DNA of 64,000 nucleotides from Melampsora larici-populina 98AG31 (lineage: Eukaryota > Basidiomycota > Pucciniomycetes > Pucciniales > Melampsoraceae). The notes under the pieces were generated by a model that saw nothing but the letters and a program-made list of their open reading frames with translations, was not told the DNA's origin and did not search any database. Below are positions 24,415 to 36,052 of this stretch, in pieces. The translations under genes and the position numbers were made by a program. The stretch covers positions 1 through 64,000 of the forward strand of contig NW_006768765.1 in the NCBI RefSeq assembly GCF_000204055.1, in the 5' to 3' direction. Numbering within the stretch: position 1 is the stretch's first letter; each line of letters opens with the position of its first letter.

Positions 24415-25903
24415 GACGTCAAATAGCGCAAAGTTTGTTTTCTTGAAGTGATTTCCTTCAAAAAAATGTATATATTCTTTTTATAAGTATTGCAAAGTTT
24501 TTATAAATAAATCAAAGGGTAAAAGAGCAGGTAGTGGTCCCAAAGATATTTTAAAGCAAATATTTATAATCTGAGTGAGTTGTGTGCGCAATGAAAGATA
24601 GAATCAGCAAAACACTGGGTGATCTATAAAGATAAATCAACGTTCTTTGATGCATGAAAAGCGCTTCCTGATATCAGTTCTATTTCCATGCTTTATTGAG
24701 CTGATGAGAACCGGAAAGGTACTCTTCGGCAAATCAATCTGATCAGGAAAATTGGTGATCAGTTATGTTATAATGCTTTGTTCGTGAAAAGTACCTTTCC
24801 GGCCTATCAACAGATCATGACCGGTGAGGTTTTCGAAAAAGGTTTCATTGAGAAACAAATTCAATAGAGACGTGAAGTTTCCCAAAAGTCAAGTTTGACA
24901 CAGAGAATACAAGAGGATAAACTCGTTGATCTTGTTCTTTCTCTCTAAAGAAGCTCACGAAGGCCGGATGCCATGAAGTACTTGACTTGAAGATTTGTTC
25001 AAGAAATCACGCACCGCCCATACCATTTGTCCCACTCAGTCCCAGCCCAGCTATCAAAAGCACCATCACGCACTGCTTGCAAGCCTTGACATATTGAGCA
25101 TTCCGCCAACCTTTATTGTAGTTTGATAGATAGGGACGTTGAATAACGGTCGTCGAGCAGATTATGCGTTCAGTTTTTTCCTGCCCCCAATTCTCAGTGA
25201 TCCTGGCCTTCCGCATATAGGTACCAGACGCCACGAGTTTCTTCTTGAACTTGATTACCGATGACGTCATAATCTTTCTTGGCTCTTTACCATTGATATT
25301 GATACTTTTCATCCATCCTCCGCTTCAAGTCTCCCTTTCTGGGTTCATCCCAGTCAACTCATCCTTGCACCTGTTTCATATTCCCGGTCAGTTTAACTCG
25401 AAGCAATAAGTTCAAAAGAATTGATCTTCACAATAAGATACATAGCTCATCCAAGCGTCCTAATTGGTCAAGTTTTACACAACACTGTAAAATCTTAAAC
25501 ATGGCCTTTTGTAAATAAAAAGAATGTTGGATAGTTGTGGTAATAGAAACTTGACTGTTTTGATACCCAAGCTTTTCATAACTCCAACAGTCTTGATGAT
25601 CAAGTAGAATTTCTCTCGCCTCATGGCATCGGTGCCAATGTCTGCAGTTCACTAGCTTATTATTGGGAACATCACATATATTACAAGAATAGAGAAGAAC
25701 AAGGAACTCTATGAGACAAAATGGAATATTTGAAAGGGCCTTTAGTCTTGTATCATGGGACTTGAAGAAAACAAGGGTAGAGAATTGGAATCCAACGAGG
25801 CCAAAAGCTGAAAATAAACAAAGAAAATCAAATCACAACAAAAAGAGTTGAACATGAAAAGGAAAGCATCAAGACTCTGGGGCAAAAAAACATTTCTAAT
25901 CCC
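24415..25903. other. Intergenic region with one inverted repeat
   Basis: No convincing gene. A perfect 13-bp inverted repeat, CCGGAAAGGTACT at 24711-24723 and its complement at 24790-24802, encloses 66 bp. The minus-strand frames at 25007-25312 and 25428-25652 have no recognisable content. Confidence 0.5.
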
Positions 25904-27291
25904 TCAAACTTTTACAAGACCTTTCGCCACATCCAAGTACCGCTCTTTACGTAATGGATCTAATTCGACTAACTTGTTCAAAACATCTACTTCATTTGGA
26001 CAATATTGAAGTAATGTGGCTAGTGCCCATTTCGAATCAGGTTCGAGTTCTAATAATTCTTTAATCGATGCAATCTCTGCTTCCCGAACATCATCTCGAT
26101 CGTCTATGAGTCAAAAATAATCATTAGGTTAGTTTTTTTATCAAGCATTTCTCAAAATCATCAAAATCAGGAGAACTAAACTATGACTCATTAACCAACG
26201 ATGGTATAACCAACCGCTCTGATCATTCGGATCAATCCATAAAGCATTCCGAACCCATTCAAATTCTTCTTTCAATCTAATTTCTTTTTCATCTGTCTTA
26301 GAACCTAGAAACTGAGATTCAAGTAATCTTGATCGATAATGCCAAGCAGAAAAATTTGAAAAATTTGATTCGATTTGTTTTGTTGTAAAATTTAATTCAG
26401 ATTTAAACCTTTCTTGAGATGAAAGTTGATCATCTTGACTTGAAATCATCGAAATTAAAAACCGTCTATATCCCCATGCATGAACTAAATTTAGATCAAG
26501 TATAACAAATAATAATAGAAAAAAAACAAAAGAATAAACCCTGTCATTTGACCGGCAAACCAATATTTAACCAAGTTTTGTTTTTGTTTGATTCTAGGTA
26601 TGAAAGTTTCATTTGATTATAAAGATTCACTCACAATTCCTTCCATCTTTTTTAAGTAAACTTTCTACTAAATTCAATTCATTAAACCAATCTTGACTTT
26701 TCATTTGTTTTAAAATCCATTTACGATGCTCCCAAATCGAATAACATTTTGGATGGTTTTCAAAACTTTTAAATGTGAATTTCATTTCATCATTTAATTT
26801 TTCTAATATTATTTCATGGTGATTAACTTCATTTGATTTGATCATTGAGATTAAACATTTTCTTCGGAATGACCAAGCTGTTACATGTTCTGGATTTAAG
26901 GTTAAAAGTGCTGTACTTAAATCAAATGAATCGTCTTCTTCAAACTCCTTTCTGTGATTCTTTTGATCGAAGCAAAAAAGAAAAATTCAAGCGAACATCG
27001 AAATGATCCAAGTCAGTTTTTTTGAAATATCAAAGGATATCAAAGAGAAATTTCATTGGAAAGATAAGTGATGAATGATCTTGGCAAAAACTCAACTCGT
27101 TCTAGTAAACTCTTATTCAATAATTGATACTCTTGCAATCGAACTCTCTCTTCTTCGATTTCACTAGGATGACGTGGTGTGACAGTTTTAGGTCTTTGAA
27201 CTCCGTGCTATTTGAACAAACGATTGCAAAGATGTTAGATCGATATACTTTGATTTTTGCGACATGATAGACAGTGAAAGATACGTACCAT
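25904..27291 (-). CDS. BET4: Rab geranylgeranyltransferase alpha subunit
   Basis: Exons (minus): 27291-27289 (ATG only), 27207-27097, 26947-26635, 26484-26182 and 26103-25904. They sum to 930 nt (309 residues). The protein starts MHGVQRPKTVTPRHPSEIEEE, as in Bet4/RabGGTA. It has the alpha-subunit prenyltransferase (PFTA) repeats, each with a central Trp: AWSFRRKCL, SIWEHRKWIL, HAWGYRRFL, AWHYRSRLL and GWLYHRWLM. Known role: with Bet2 it attaches geranylgeranyl groups to the C-terminal cysteines of Rab GTPases presented by REP, supporting vesicle traffic. The animal-type Ig/LRR insert is absent, as in fungi. The acceptor before exon 3 (26948) was chosen by phase. The first coding exon being only the start codon is unusual but is required to reach the conserved HGVQR. 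Confidence 0.88.
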
Positions 27292-29257
27292 CTTGGCTCA
27301 GATGAGTTGAGTTAGATCGTTGACTCAAGAGTTATTCAAACAACAAAGGCTCAATGAGATACCCGCAGACGTCAGCTTTGAGGACGACCCGTATCGTGAT
27401 GAGCTAATTATAGTAAGTCCGGCCCGGTACAAACAGGCCAAAAAAAATTGATCGCAAAACTCTCCTTGTGAAGCAGGACTTTTTGGACTACTTTTGAGCT
27501 TGAATCCTTTATTCGATCATAAATAATTTCCACATTGTCTGATGATTTCTAGAATATGGCTTGGATTCAAGTCTCTCAAGGTTCACCGTAGCAGAGGATC
27601 CGACGCATCGCAAGCTGCATCAAGCCCAATGTCAGCATTTACACCGTGTCGGCGATGCATTCAAGAGGAGCTATACCAAGCATAGCGGTGTGCGATCATT
27701 CGATTGGATGTTGACTCAATGGCGTGTGCAGTATATGTTACGCTTATATCTGCTATGATCGATTCAAATCATTCAACTTGGCATCTTTGATGCAGAGTAT
27801 GGCAAACATACCGCCAAAATGAGCAAGAGTGACCGCAGAGTTATTGAAAAATGTTCCGAAGAGGGCTTTGTTTTTCACTGTGCGCCATATCATTTTCGGA
27901 GTTGAGCGCAGAACGTACATTCCTGAGCTTGGTTTGAGACAGCCTGATGGCCAATTCGCCGTACGGCAATTCTTGGACCAAGATCAATTCAAACACACCA
28001 CGTCAACGTCATCAGATGAGACCATTGCACGCTTTTTAGGAACTCGCACCGTTCTTCATCGCACGGAGAGCCAGATGAGAAGCACGAAGTCATTTTTCTT
28101 GTCTGTTGATGGCTCTGTCCTGTCTTCTTACAACCGAATTTCTTGATATAGATCATCTATCAGGCTGTATCAGGTGATCATTTGGGCAGCAAGTATCGCA
28201 ATAAGCATTACTGAGTAATAGACCGAAACGATTCTGAATGAAGCAGTCTTTTGAGGGAATGGGTAGAGTCTAGATCTTGATGCCCTTTACACAATGCCAT
28301 GTATAGCCAGATCAAAGACTACTTCCCGGCTAAAGGTCTACCTAAGATATTGTAAGGAAAATAGACTGGTGTCTCAACAGGTCTTAACTCGAGGCTATAG
28401 TTAGTGACTTTTATTCCACTTTCGCATATTTTGCTCGAGGCAAATCATCCGATTCCAACTTGTTATATTCCACAAAATGTCTGGCGGACACACCTGTAGA
28501 ATTAGGATGAGGAACTGCAGAGCCCTTAGTGCTAGATAGCCTGAACAGTGCTTAGCCTTCAGCTTAATGACGTGGGCGCCCTGGTAAGCCCGAATTGGAT
28601 TATATGCATAGGAACAGTTAGCGACAAAACCGATTATTATGTGAGATGAGCAATTGCCCAAGTCTATGAACCTCAAAGGTCTCGAGATTGACGATTTTTG
28701 AAGTGCTATATCATTAAATGTGATCTCTATCCACTTTTGCGTCTGAAAGTCGCCTTTTACCAGATGAGATTGATCACGATGGTCCATAGAAGTACCTCCT
28801 TATGTTTTTTGGCGCGAGTTCCTCGATAAATGAGCAATGCTCTAGCAAACAAACTTGTTATCTCTTCATTGCATGGGCTGATGGTGCTGCGAGGCAGCGA
28901 CTCGAATTTACAGTCAAAAAAAGAAACCAAAGGCGGTGTTTTGACCTCATTAAACCAAAACAAAACATATGTTTAGCAGACTAAATGTGGTCCCTGGTTA
29001 GATTTGGTGCGCTGTTCTCCACGATGGGGCAGGCATGAATTTTGATGTCTTTGTCATTTTTAAGAACGCGAGCATTTGACAAAAAAGCTTCCTGTATCTC
29101 GATTAATGCATGTACAAAGGCTTTTCGATTTTTGAAAATGAAATGAAATGACCTCGCGCCGCCAGAAAAATAATGCTAATAATGCTAATAATGCAGCCGT
29201 GGATTGGAGAAGCTGATCCACACTGTGCTGTTGATCGCTGATCGCTGAAGTCCAAGG
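27292..29257. other. Intergenic region, no gene recognised
   Basis: Small frames at 27561-27758, 27829-28146 (+) and 28401-28963 (-) have no splice-supported continuation and no known motif. Three tandem copies of AATAATGCT occur at about 29168-29194. The divergent promoters of the Rab transferase gene and the Ser/Pro-rich gene must lie at the two ends. Confidence 0.5.
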
Positions 29258-29263
29258 TATAAA
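29258..29263 (+). promoter_or_regulatory. TATA box of the Ser/Pro-rich gene
   Basis: TATAAA lies 143 bp before the ATG at 29401. It is followed by a CA-rich, pyrimidine-rich leader (ACAACCACAACCAC) typical of fungal 5' UTRs. Confidence 0.45.
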
Positions 29264-29400
29264 TTTAGTGCACCTCGATTGTAGTCCATCTACATCCAAC
29301 CACAACCACAACCACGCTTCTCAGCTACTCACGCTTCAAACACATACGACTTCAACAACTCACATTTCCAGAAATATTTCCAATCAGCTAGTCAACGAAG

Positions 29401-30392
29401 ATGTCCCCAAATCATTCTCATAGTCCTTCTGGTCATCCAAAACTTACTCATCTCACTCGTGATCGCTCTGCCTCTCTACCACAATCCAACCTTCAAACTT
29501 CAAGGCCGAATGCTTTTGACTCAAACGTTCCCTACGCTTATACGAGAAAAGGCTCACTTCCATACAACAATCTTCCACGCTACCCACCGAACGAACAAAC
29601 CTCAGACGACAAACAAGACATGCTGCCATCTCTTCCACTTCCACGCAAGGCTTCGTTGGCTACATCATCCGTATTTGGTGACGATTACGTTCCACTAAGG
29701 TATGTTCTTGTGCTCTTGATCTCTCTGGTGTTCTACATCGCTCTTGAAGTCGACGACTCTGCCTCACACCTGTGCTCTTTCTTTCTCGTTTTGCCCCTTA
29801 TAGTTCCCCTGGTTCGTCTCGAAACAACAACGCTGCCACTGGGTCTTCTGACGGCCGTCCTTCTCTATCCGATCGCCCTCCCCTATCTTCCCCTGTCCGC
29901 TCTTCTGGTACTTCAACATACTCTCGCCGAAAATTTCCAACCATAGGACAACACCCAAAACTCCCATCAGTCGAGCCCTTGAAAATTGTCAAACGTCGTG
30001 CCGGTCACACACCCTTAGATCACCCTTCTGGCTCCCCAACGTCTCCTTCTTCCGGATTTGCGAGTGTGCCTGGTCATGTTCAAGAATTACTCATAGATTA
30101 CTCAACCGCACCACCACCTCCTCAAATTCTCTCGGCGCCTTTAGGAAGATTTAGAAATAACTCAGTCGGAGAATTTGCTCAAGCTAGTGCATTTTCTGTT
30201 GATGGAGCTTTCAAAAACAACGAGACCACTGGATATGTTTATAAACCTTCAGCTGTTGTTCTTACCGATGAATACTATTACTCTCAAAATCCAATTCAAG
30301 AACCCCTACAAAGATCATCTAGTCTATCCCGAGTCCGTAAAATGTCTGGAAGTCTTTTCAAAAAATTAAAAGGTGGTGAAAACAAGAAATAA
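29401..30392 (+). CDS. Ser/Pro-rich low-complexity protein, function unknown
   Basis: Two exons, 29401-29699 and 29804-30392, with a GTATGT..TATAG intron in phase 2. The product is 295 residues. It is rich in Ser, Pro, Asn and Arg (SSPGSSRNNNAATGSS, PLSSPVRSSGTSTYS), has no signal peptide or membrane segment, and ends in a basic tail KMSGSLFKKLKGGENKK. Several S-P and R-x-x-S sites suggest a phosphoprotein, an inference from composition only. A TATA box and a CA-rich leader precede it. The spliced frame is continuous, whereas the unspliced exon 1 frame soon runs into hydrophobic intron-derived sequence. No family was recognised. Confidence 0.75.
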
Positions 30393-31630
30393 TTATACAA
30401 AATAAAGTAAACTTAGAATTTTTCACATTTTTTTACAATTATCTGTCTAGTCGTACTTTTTTTCAGTAGTCACTCTTTACATATTTTTTAAAGTCATCTG
30501 TTATCAGTCGATCATTGATCATTTGTTTAATTTGAATGTGGATCTTACTTTGTGAAACAAGGGAATTTGGAAATTTCATTGGGTTTTGTTATGGACTTTT
30601 GGCACATATGGGATACTTTGACTTGGTGAGGTTCCAAAAACGAAATGTAAACCAGAGTATGACTCCTGGTCAATCAAAGGTTCATTTTACTGTAAGGAAG
30701 AGCTGAAATAGTCATGAGATATTGACTTGAAAAACTTTTGAATTGAATCTTTCAATCTATTGCTGTACCCGAGTTTTACATACGCGCCTTTTTCCTCTGT
30801 GATGATGTCTCGGTTGCATGCTTCTTTCATTCAGTCTGTCCTTCTACAAGCCTGAAAACGATTTGTGATTTGAAAAACTTGTGTTGCAGGATTGTTGTCA
30901 ACAATCCCATTCTTGACTTTCTTCGTGAATTTGTTCCTTGATCTTTTTGTACTTGCTCTCGGGGTAAAATCCCTTCGTGGGTTATGTACTGTCAACACCT
31001 TAAAATGGCGAAGAACATCGTGAATTATTCAAGACAGTGCTAAAAGACAAGGAATCTTCTCAAACTCTAACACTCAAAGTAATGCAGACCCAATCTAACC
31101 TAAGGGGAATAAGTATGTAGAGTAAAGCAATAAAGAACACATCAACTAAATGGGAAGTAACACAAACAAATGATAAAATATATATTTAAGTTTGTAGGAG
31201 GATAAAGTGGTTCAAACGAGAAACACCATAATGGGTGTGATACCTTGTGACAGTTGATACCATAAAGTATTATGGCATAGTGAAATAAATAACTCGGTGA
31301 ATTCAAAAGAAAGAACTTCCTGTCTTTCCAAAGGATGGGGAAAGAGACTCAGAGCAAAGAGAGCAACTACGACACATATAATCCAATAGAGAAAAACAAT
31401 AACGTGCTGGGAATGATGATCACTTTGATTTAGTAAAACTCATACGAGGATGACACAAGAACCATTCAGAAAGTACACAAGCTGAACTTTAACAACACTA
31501 CACATCTGTGTCTTTATCAATAACTGCGACTGCCATATGGCTTAATCAGGAAATTGTGACAAGTATTGTCATGTCAGCCCTGGGTACATATACATGTACC
31601 CAAAACTAACTTATAATATAGAACTTTCAC
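30393..31630. other. Intergenic region
   Basis: Contains the 3' end of the Ser/Pro-rich gene and AT-rich sequence. No gene, repeat or RNA was recognised before the MITE at 31634. Confidence 0.5.
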
Positions 31631-31633
31631 TTA

Positions 31634-31939
31634 GAGCACCCACTATGGTGGGAGTGTTTTATCGTAAAGTTTGCGTTCCTGAGGGCAAAGTTTGATCATG
31701 CGTGTTTTACCAAAGTTGGTAACCGCGTGAAATCCACTATGGGATGATTTATTGTCTGCTTTCCCTAGTTCCTACGATAAATCAAGTCGTAGGCTTGCGT
31801 AAATCTGAGCACACGAAGTGCAAGACTTGACGCAGCCGTACGGACCGCAGGTCTAAAACAGGTCCATAGTGGACCTGTTGGTATTTTAGCGTTAGGGTAA
31901 CGCTAAATCACCGAGTTAACGCAACCATAGTGGGTGCTC
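31634..31939. mobile_element. MITE, PIF/Harbinger-like (306 bp, TTA target duplication)
   Basis: Perfect 15-bp terminal inverted repeats: GAGCACCCACTATGG at 31634-31648 and its complement at 31925-31939. TTA flanks both ends (31631-31633 and 31940-31942). The repeat similarity continues inwards with the imperfect CCACTATGG motif recurring near 31730 and GGTCCATAGTGGACC near 31861. There is no coding capacity. The 3-bp TWA duplication is that of PIF/Harbinger (Tourist-type) elements. Confidence 0.88.
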
Positions 31940-31942
31940 TTA

Positions 31943-32243
31943 TAAACCTAATTACATGTACATACAGCTTATAAAACACATGTAAAATATAATAAAACAT
32001 ATACAAACATCAATTACATATACATATACATTTAAAAACATATGTAACATGTAATACAACACCAATTACACCTCATAACTCAGTGTCAAGAGTTAAAATG
32101 CTTATACTACATAAATTACATAACATGTATATGTAATTATGTAATATTAATAATAATAATAATTGATAATAATCATTGAACCCTAAACCACAGTAATGAT
32201 ACAATCAAATATCACTACAATTAGGTTTGGAGAGGAGAGTATA
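31943..32243. repeat. AT-rich low-complexity spacer between two MITEs
   Basis: About 300 bp dominated by tracts such as ACATGTAAAATATAATAAAA and ATTAATAATAATAATAATT near 32145-32163. No gene is present. Confidence 0.6.
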
Positions 32244-32246
32244 TAA

Positions 32247-32694
32247 CACCGCGGGAATTAATTAGCTTGAACCCTGATCGAACCAAATTTTGGTGTCCGG
32301 GTTCAAAATTTCCTCAAATTGTGAATTTCGTTCACAACTTGTTTGCAATACGTTTGCCAATTTCCCTTGAGTGGTACTCTGCTCGCCCTGTGTATGCACA
32401 GCCACATCATACAACAACAACGCCTTCAACAACAGTCACCACACAATGTTCTGTGTGTATATATGAGCAAGACTGAGGATGCATGACAAAGGAAAGATGG
32501 CTCAATGGTCGGAAATGGGGTTGTTGTTGTATGTTGTAGCTGTACATACACGGGGCGAGCAGAGTACCACTCAAGGGAAATCGGCAAACCTATTGCAAAC
32601 GAATTGTGAACGAAATTCACAATTTGAGGAAATTTCAAACCCGGACACCAAAATTTGGTTCAATTGGGTTTTGAACTAATTAATTCCCGCGGTG
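32247..32694. mobile_element. Fold-back MITE (448 bp, TAA target duplication)
   Basis: Terminal inverted repeats CACCGCGGGAATTAATTAG (32247-32265 and 32676-32694) are flanked by TAA on both sides (32244-32246 and 32695-32697). The inverted similarity is long: about 170 bp on each arm (about 32247-32415 and 32525-32694), around a loop of about 110 bp, so the whole element can fold back. Read inwards, both arms encode a similar peptide (FPQIVNFVH..LPISLEWYSARP). This is probably a by-product of the inverted repeat rather than a gene. The TWA duplication points to PIF/Harbinger. Confidence 0.85.
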
Positions 32695-32918
32695 TAAACC
32701 CCTCCTCTCTCAGCCTTCAAGGACTTTCCCACAAGCATTTTATTACACAATTCTTTTAAAGAACCCTTTAAAGTTCCTTTGAAGTACATAATCAAAAGTC
32801 TTATAAACATGAGACTAGTGATTCACTTCAACTCTTTAAAGCAGATTCCTGCCTAAAATATAAAGTAATTATGTTCTTCATCCCTTGGATCCTCTACTTT
32901 CCCCAAGTAGAACTCTTC

Positions 32919-33108
32919 AGGTTAGTGACCTCCCAAAGAACTCCAGGTTAGTCACCTTTTGAACAACTGCAGGTTAGTAACCTTTATCAACTCACAGGTT
33001 AGTGACCTTTTGAACAACTGCAGGTTAGTGACCTACATCAACTCACAGGTTAGTGACCTTCTGAATAACTACCAGTTGGTGACTATAAACAACCAGGCTA
33101 GTGACCTA
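32919..33108. repeat. Minisatellite, 25-26-bp units with palindromic core
   Basis: Eight imperfect head-to-tail units, each starting AGGTTAGTGACCT or a close variant. Spacer types alternate: TTTGAACAACTGC and ACATCAACTCAC. The core AGGT-N5-ACCT is an imperfect palindrome. No gene overlaps it. Confidence 0.85.
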
Positions 33109-33963
33109 CATATCACTCTTTAATCTATTACCTCAAAGATTAAAGGAGGGCTTTGGATCCAGCCTTCTCATATTGTATTGCCAACCTCCTTTTAAGGAGT
33201 CATTTAACTGCAGTCTGTCTGGATTTGTCCAAGCAGACCAGTTCCCTTCCTCCTCATCTTTTCTTTTCTTTATAATTTCATTGTAATTACAGTATATTTG
33301 AAATATAACCTTAATTATATAAAATTACAACTTACCTTGCCATTTTTAGTGAGCCTTGAGTATTCTTCTGAGTACCCAACCCTCACATGTCAGGCCAAAC
33401 TGCTTGTTTGTATATTAGATTTTCTTTAGTATTATTTCAGCTTTGGCACCAATCCTCACAAACTTGTGATCATGATCCGCTCTCCTCCTATATCCTGATG
33501 ACTGAAGATAACAATTATTGACAATTGCTGTCATAAAACTTCATGAAGATACAGTATCATCCAACAAAAAAGCCATGATACACTATGGAAGTACATGCGT
33601 AGGTTGTCCTAAGTGATCCCTTTGTCAATCATTAAATTCTGTCACGTGTTCACATTGCTGACATACAGTGGTCTCTTGCTGATGACATGTTCTATATCAA
33701 CACATGCATAAAGAGCTTTGAACATGTTCAAAGGAATAGGGGTATGAGTTCAGGCTGACAAAATGACCTGGACAGACTGAGTTCCAAAATCTGGCAATAC
33801 TACCAATGATGAAGGTCCTTTTGCGCAAAATTTCACACTACCTGATGAAACTTTACCGCTTTCTGTCTGGCAAGCATTTAACTGTTAACTATGAACTGGT
33901 ATAGACAAGGGGAATCTGACTGTCTAATTAAAACATAGCATTGTGATGGCCAGAAAGTGGTGT

Positions 33964-34002
<39 letters not shown>

Positions 34003-34019
34003 AGTGAAGATATTCAAAT

Positions 34020-34060
<41 letters not shown>

Positions 34061-34557
34061 AAGTAGAAAGACATTTTTAAGAGAGCTGGTTTACAGACCA
34101 ATCCTTGATCATGAAGATTTTGGATCAACTTGAGCAAACAACTGTTGAGCTGATGGCACAAGATTACTCAGGTAGGTCATTGTGCTGTTTATACATCTCC
34201 TTTTAGGATGCATCATAGGCTGGTGCTGAGGAACGCTGAGTGACTGCCATCACACCTCAAATATACATAAGAGGTTGGTCCTTGACTTGGTCTTGTAAAT
34301 TCCCCAGTCAAACTTCTCCTCTTACAATACCGTACTCACATCTACATTCATCTCAATACTCCAAGTATGAGCAACCGGTTCTCTCTTCTTTGATTATGAT
34401 TGAGTCTTGCTTCAACACATTTTTCATCTCATCTGCCAAAACTTTACAATTTGCAACACCACAACAACTGTTGCAGTTGACCAGCCTCAGGTAAAGGCCT
34501 CCTCAAGAGTATCCAGGCTCCCTCAACCGCATTGATTCAACAATCCGATCTGTTTTA
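33109..34557. other. Intergenic region
   Basis: No supported gene. Short frames such as 34240-34494 (+) show no motif or splice continuation. Confidence 0.45.
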
Positions 34558-35562
34558 TCAGAGGCTCTTATTGTATGCGGCCTCGCACCTTGCGGGACGT
34601 TCCATCAACAAGCCAATGATACATAGGCTGTGTCTAAGAATTGGAATCTTCCCATCGGGCTGTTCATCACGGTCTTTTGAAGCAGAGACTTCCATCCTTT
34701 GAGAAATGTTCATTCCACAACTCTTGAGCTGTGATGATGCTTCCATCTTGCCAGATATTTTGTGACACTTTGCATCATCAAAAGCAAACCCAAATCCCAA
34801 TAGTGGAAGGGTAACAATTGAGGCGGCCAAGACCTCAAAGATTGTTTTCTTCCATTCTCATGTTTTGTATGATGGATTCAGGCCCGTTTCTCCTAGAGCC
34901 AGATAAACCCCATCTTTTTTGTTCTGCAAATACATCAATGTGTTGGTAAAGCCAAATATTGCGCGGATTTGTTCGAGTCTCACAAATTGTCGTGGTTGTA
35001 TCCAGTCAATGTTTGTCTTTGGGCACATCACATCCAGTTGGATAATATGTTCTTGAGCAAAAGATCTTGCTCAGTTGGTCAAGTCATACAACGTATTGTG
35101 GCTTTCAAATGACTTTAGTCTACGCCTCCTTTGCTTGATACTATCCCGCAAACCAAGCTTCCATGGTCTCCAAGGGATCAAAAAACCATCAAATTCATTG
35201 CTAATCCCACTGTCAATAGATGAATAATATTTTGAGGGTGGACATACAGCACTCTTTCAAAGGAAATAGTCCCTTCAGCCCCAAAGACCAGATGCACTCC
35301 CACTAAAGGCTCTGGGGCAACAACAAACACATAATAGGGCCTATATAATATTTGACGGCTTATATGTAGCATTTTTTATATTGTTGGGTGATAATGAAGA
35401 CACCATATCTCAATCCTAGAGGCAGCTGTACATCACAATCCAGTTAGATATTCAACAACTCAAACTGAGATATATCTCTTCTTTTGTGGATAGTTTCAGC
35501 AGTCTTTACTTCTAAAACATCTCAGCAACTTTGCCAAGAATTGAAAAGCCAAAATGAGTTAT
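34558..35562 (-). pseudogene. Degenerate gene, downstream part (interrupted by the 5.4-kb transposon)
   Basis: Reading leftwards, a largely continuous frame from about 35250 to the stop at 34558 encodes coherent sequence (SNEFDGFLIPWRPWKLGLRD, WIQPRQFVRLEQIRAIFGF, LPLLGFGFAFDDAKCHKIS). It is broken by two in-frame TGA codons near 35070 and 34850. Further right (35178-35560) other frames carry coherent pieces (YYVFVVAPEPLVGVHLVFGA). At 35562 the frame joins the segment at 41014 if the transposon and one TA are removed. No family was recognised. It may be a lineage-specific gene or part of an older transposon. Confidence 0.5.
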
Positions 35563-35604
35563 TAAGGGGGCTCAAGTCAAAAATTTTGCAGCCTTTTCTT
35601 AAAA

Positions 35605-35735
35605 AATTGGGGAAAGTTTTTTACAGTACCGTGCTGTAAAAACTTTTCCCAATTCGTAAAAAAGGACCGTAAAAATTTCTTTTGGATCTCCTTCTGAGCA
35701 GCAGATTTACGCAAATTTGCGTAAATTTGCTGCTC
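35605..35735. repeat. Two hairpin-forming palindromes in the left transposon end
   Basis: Palindrome 1 at 35605-35654 has about 21-bp arms around TACCGTG (arm GGAAAGTTTTTTACAG). Palindrome 2 at 35696-35735 has 20-bp arms with no loop and one mismatch (arm GAGCAGCAGATTTACGCAAA). The right end has only partial counterparts (CGTAAATTT). Candidate transposase- or host-binding structures, by position only. Confidence 0.75.
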
Positions 35736-36052
35736 AAAAAAATTTGGGATGTCGTATAACTTTTCCCAATTGCATACAGCTATTCCAGGAATTCGTGTCG
35801 TGGTCGCACAAATTCATGGTCTTTTTCCCCCAAGCGCCACCGGCAATACAGGCGCAGCGGGGTGAAGAGCAGCTCAGCCCCGAACCGCCGGATACACAGA
35901 CCAGGTATCGGGCCTGGCACCCCATCAAAAATTTTTCCCACGTGGAATTTTTTCCCACATCGGAAAATTTCATTCCATATCTTCTCTGGTTAGTCTTCTT
36001 TTTTATTTTCAGAGAACCATGATGCTGACACTTCCACATCCCCATTCTAGAC

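Noticed and set aside
27829..28146. 105-codon plus-strand gene
   Set aside because: No recognisable motif, no neighbouring exons; likely chance frame.
32919..33108. CRISPR-like array of short repeats with spacers
   Set aside because: The organism is a eukaryote, the spacers are themselves repeated, units are only 25-26 bp and no cas genes exist; it is a minisatellite.
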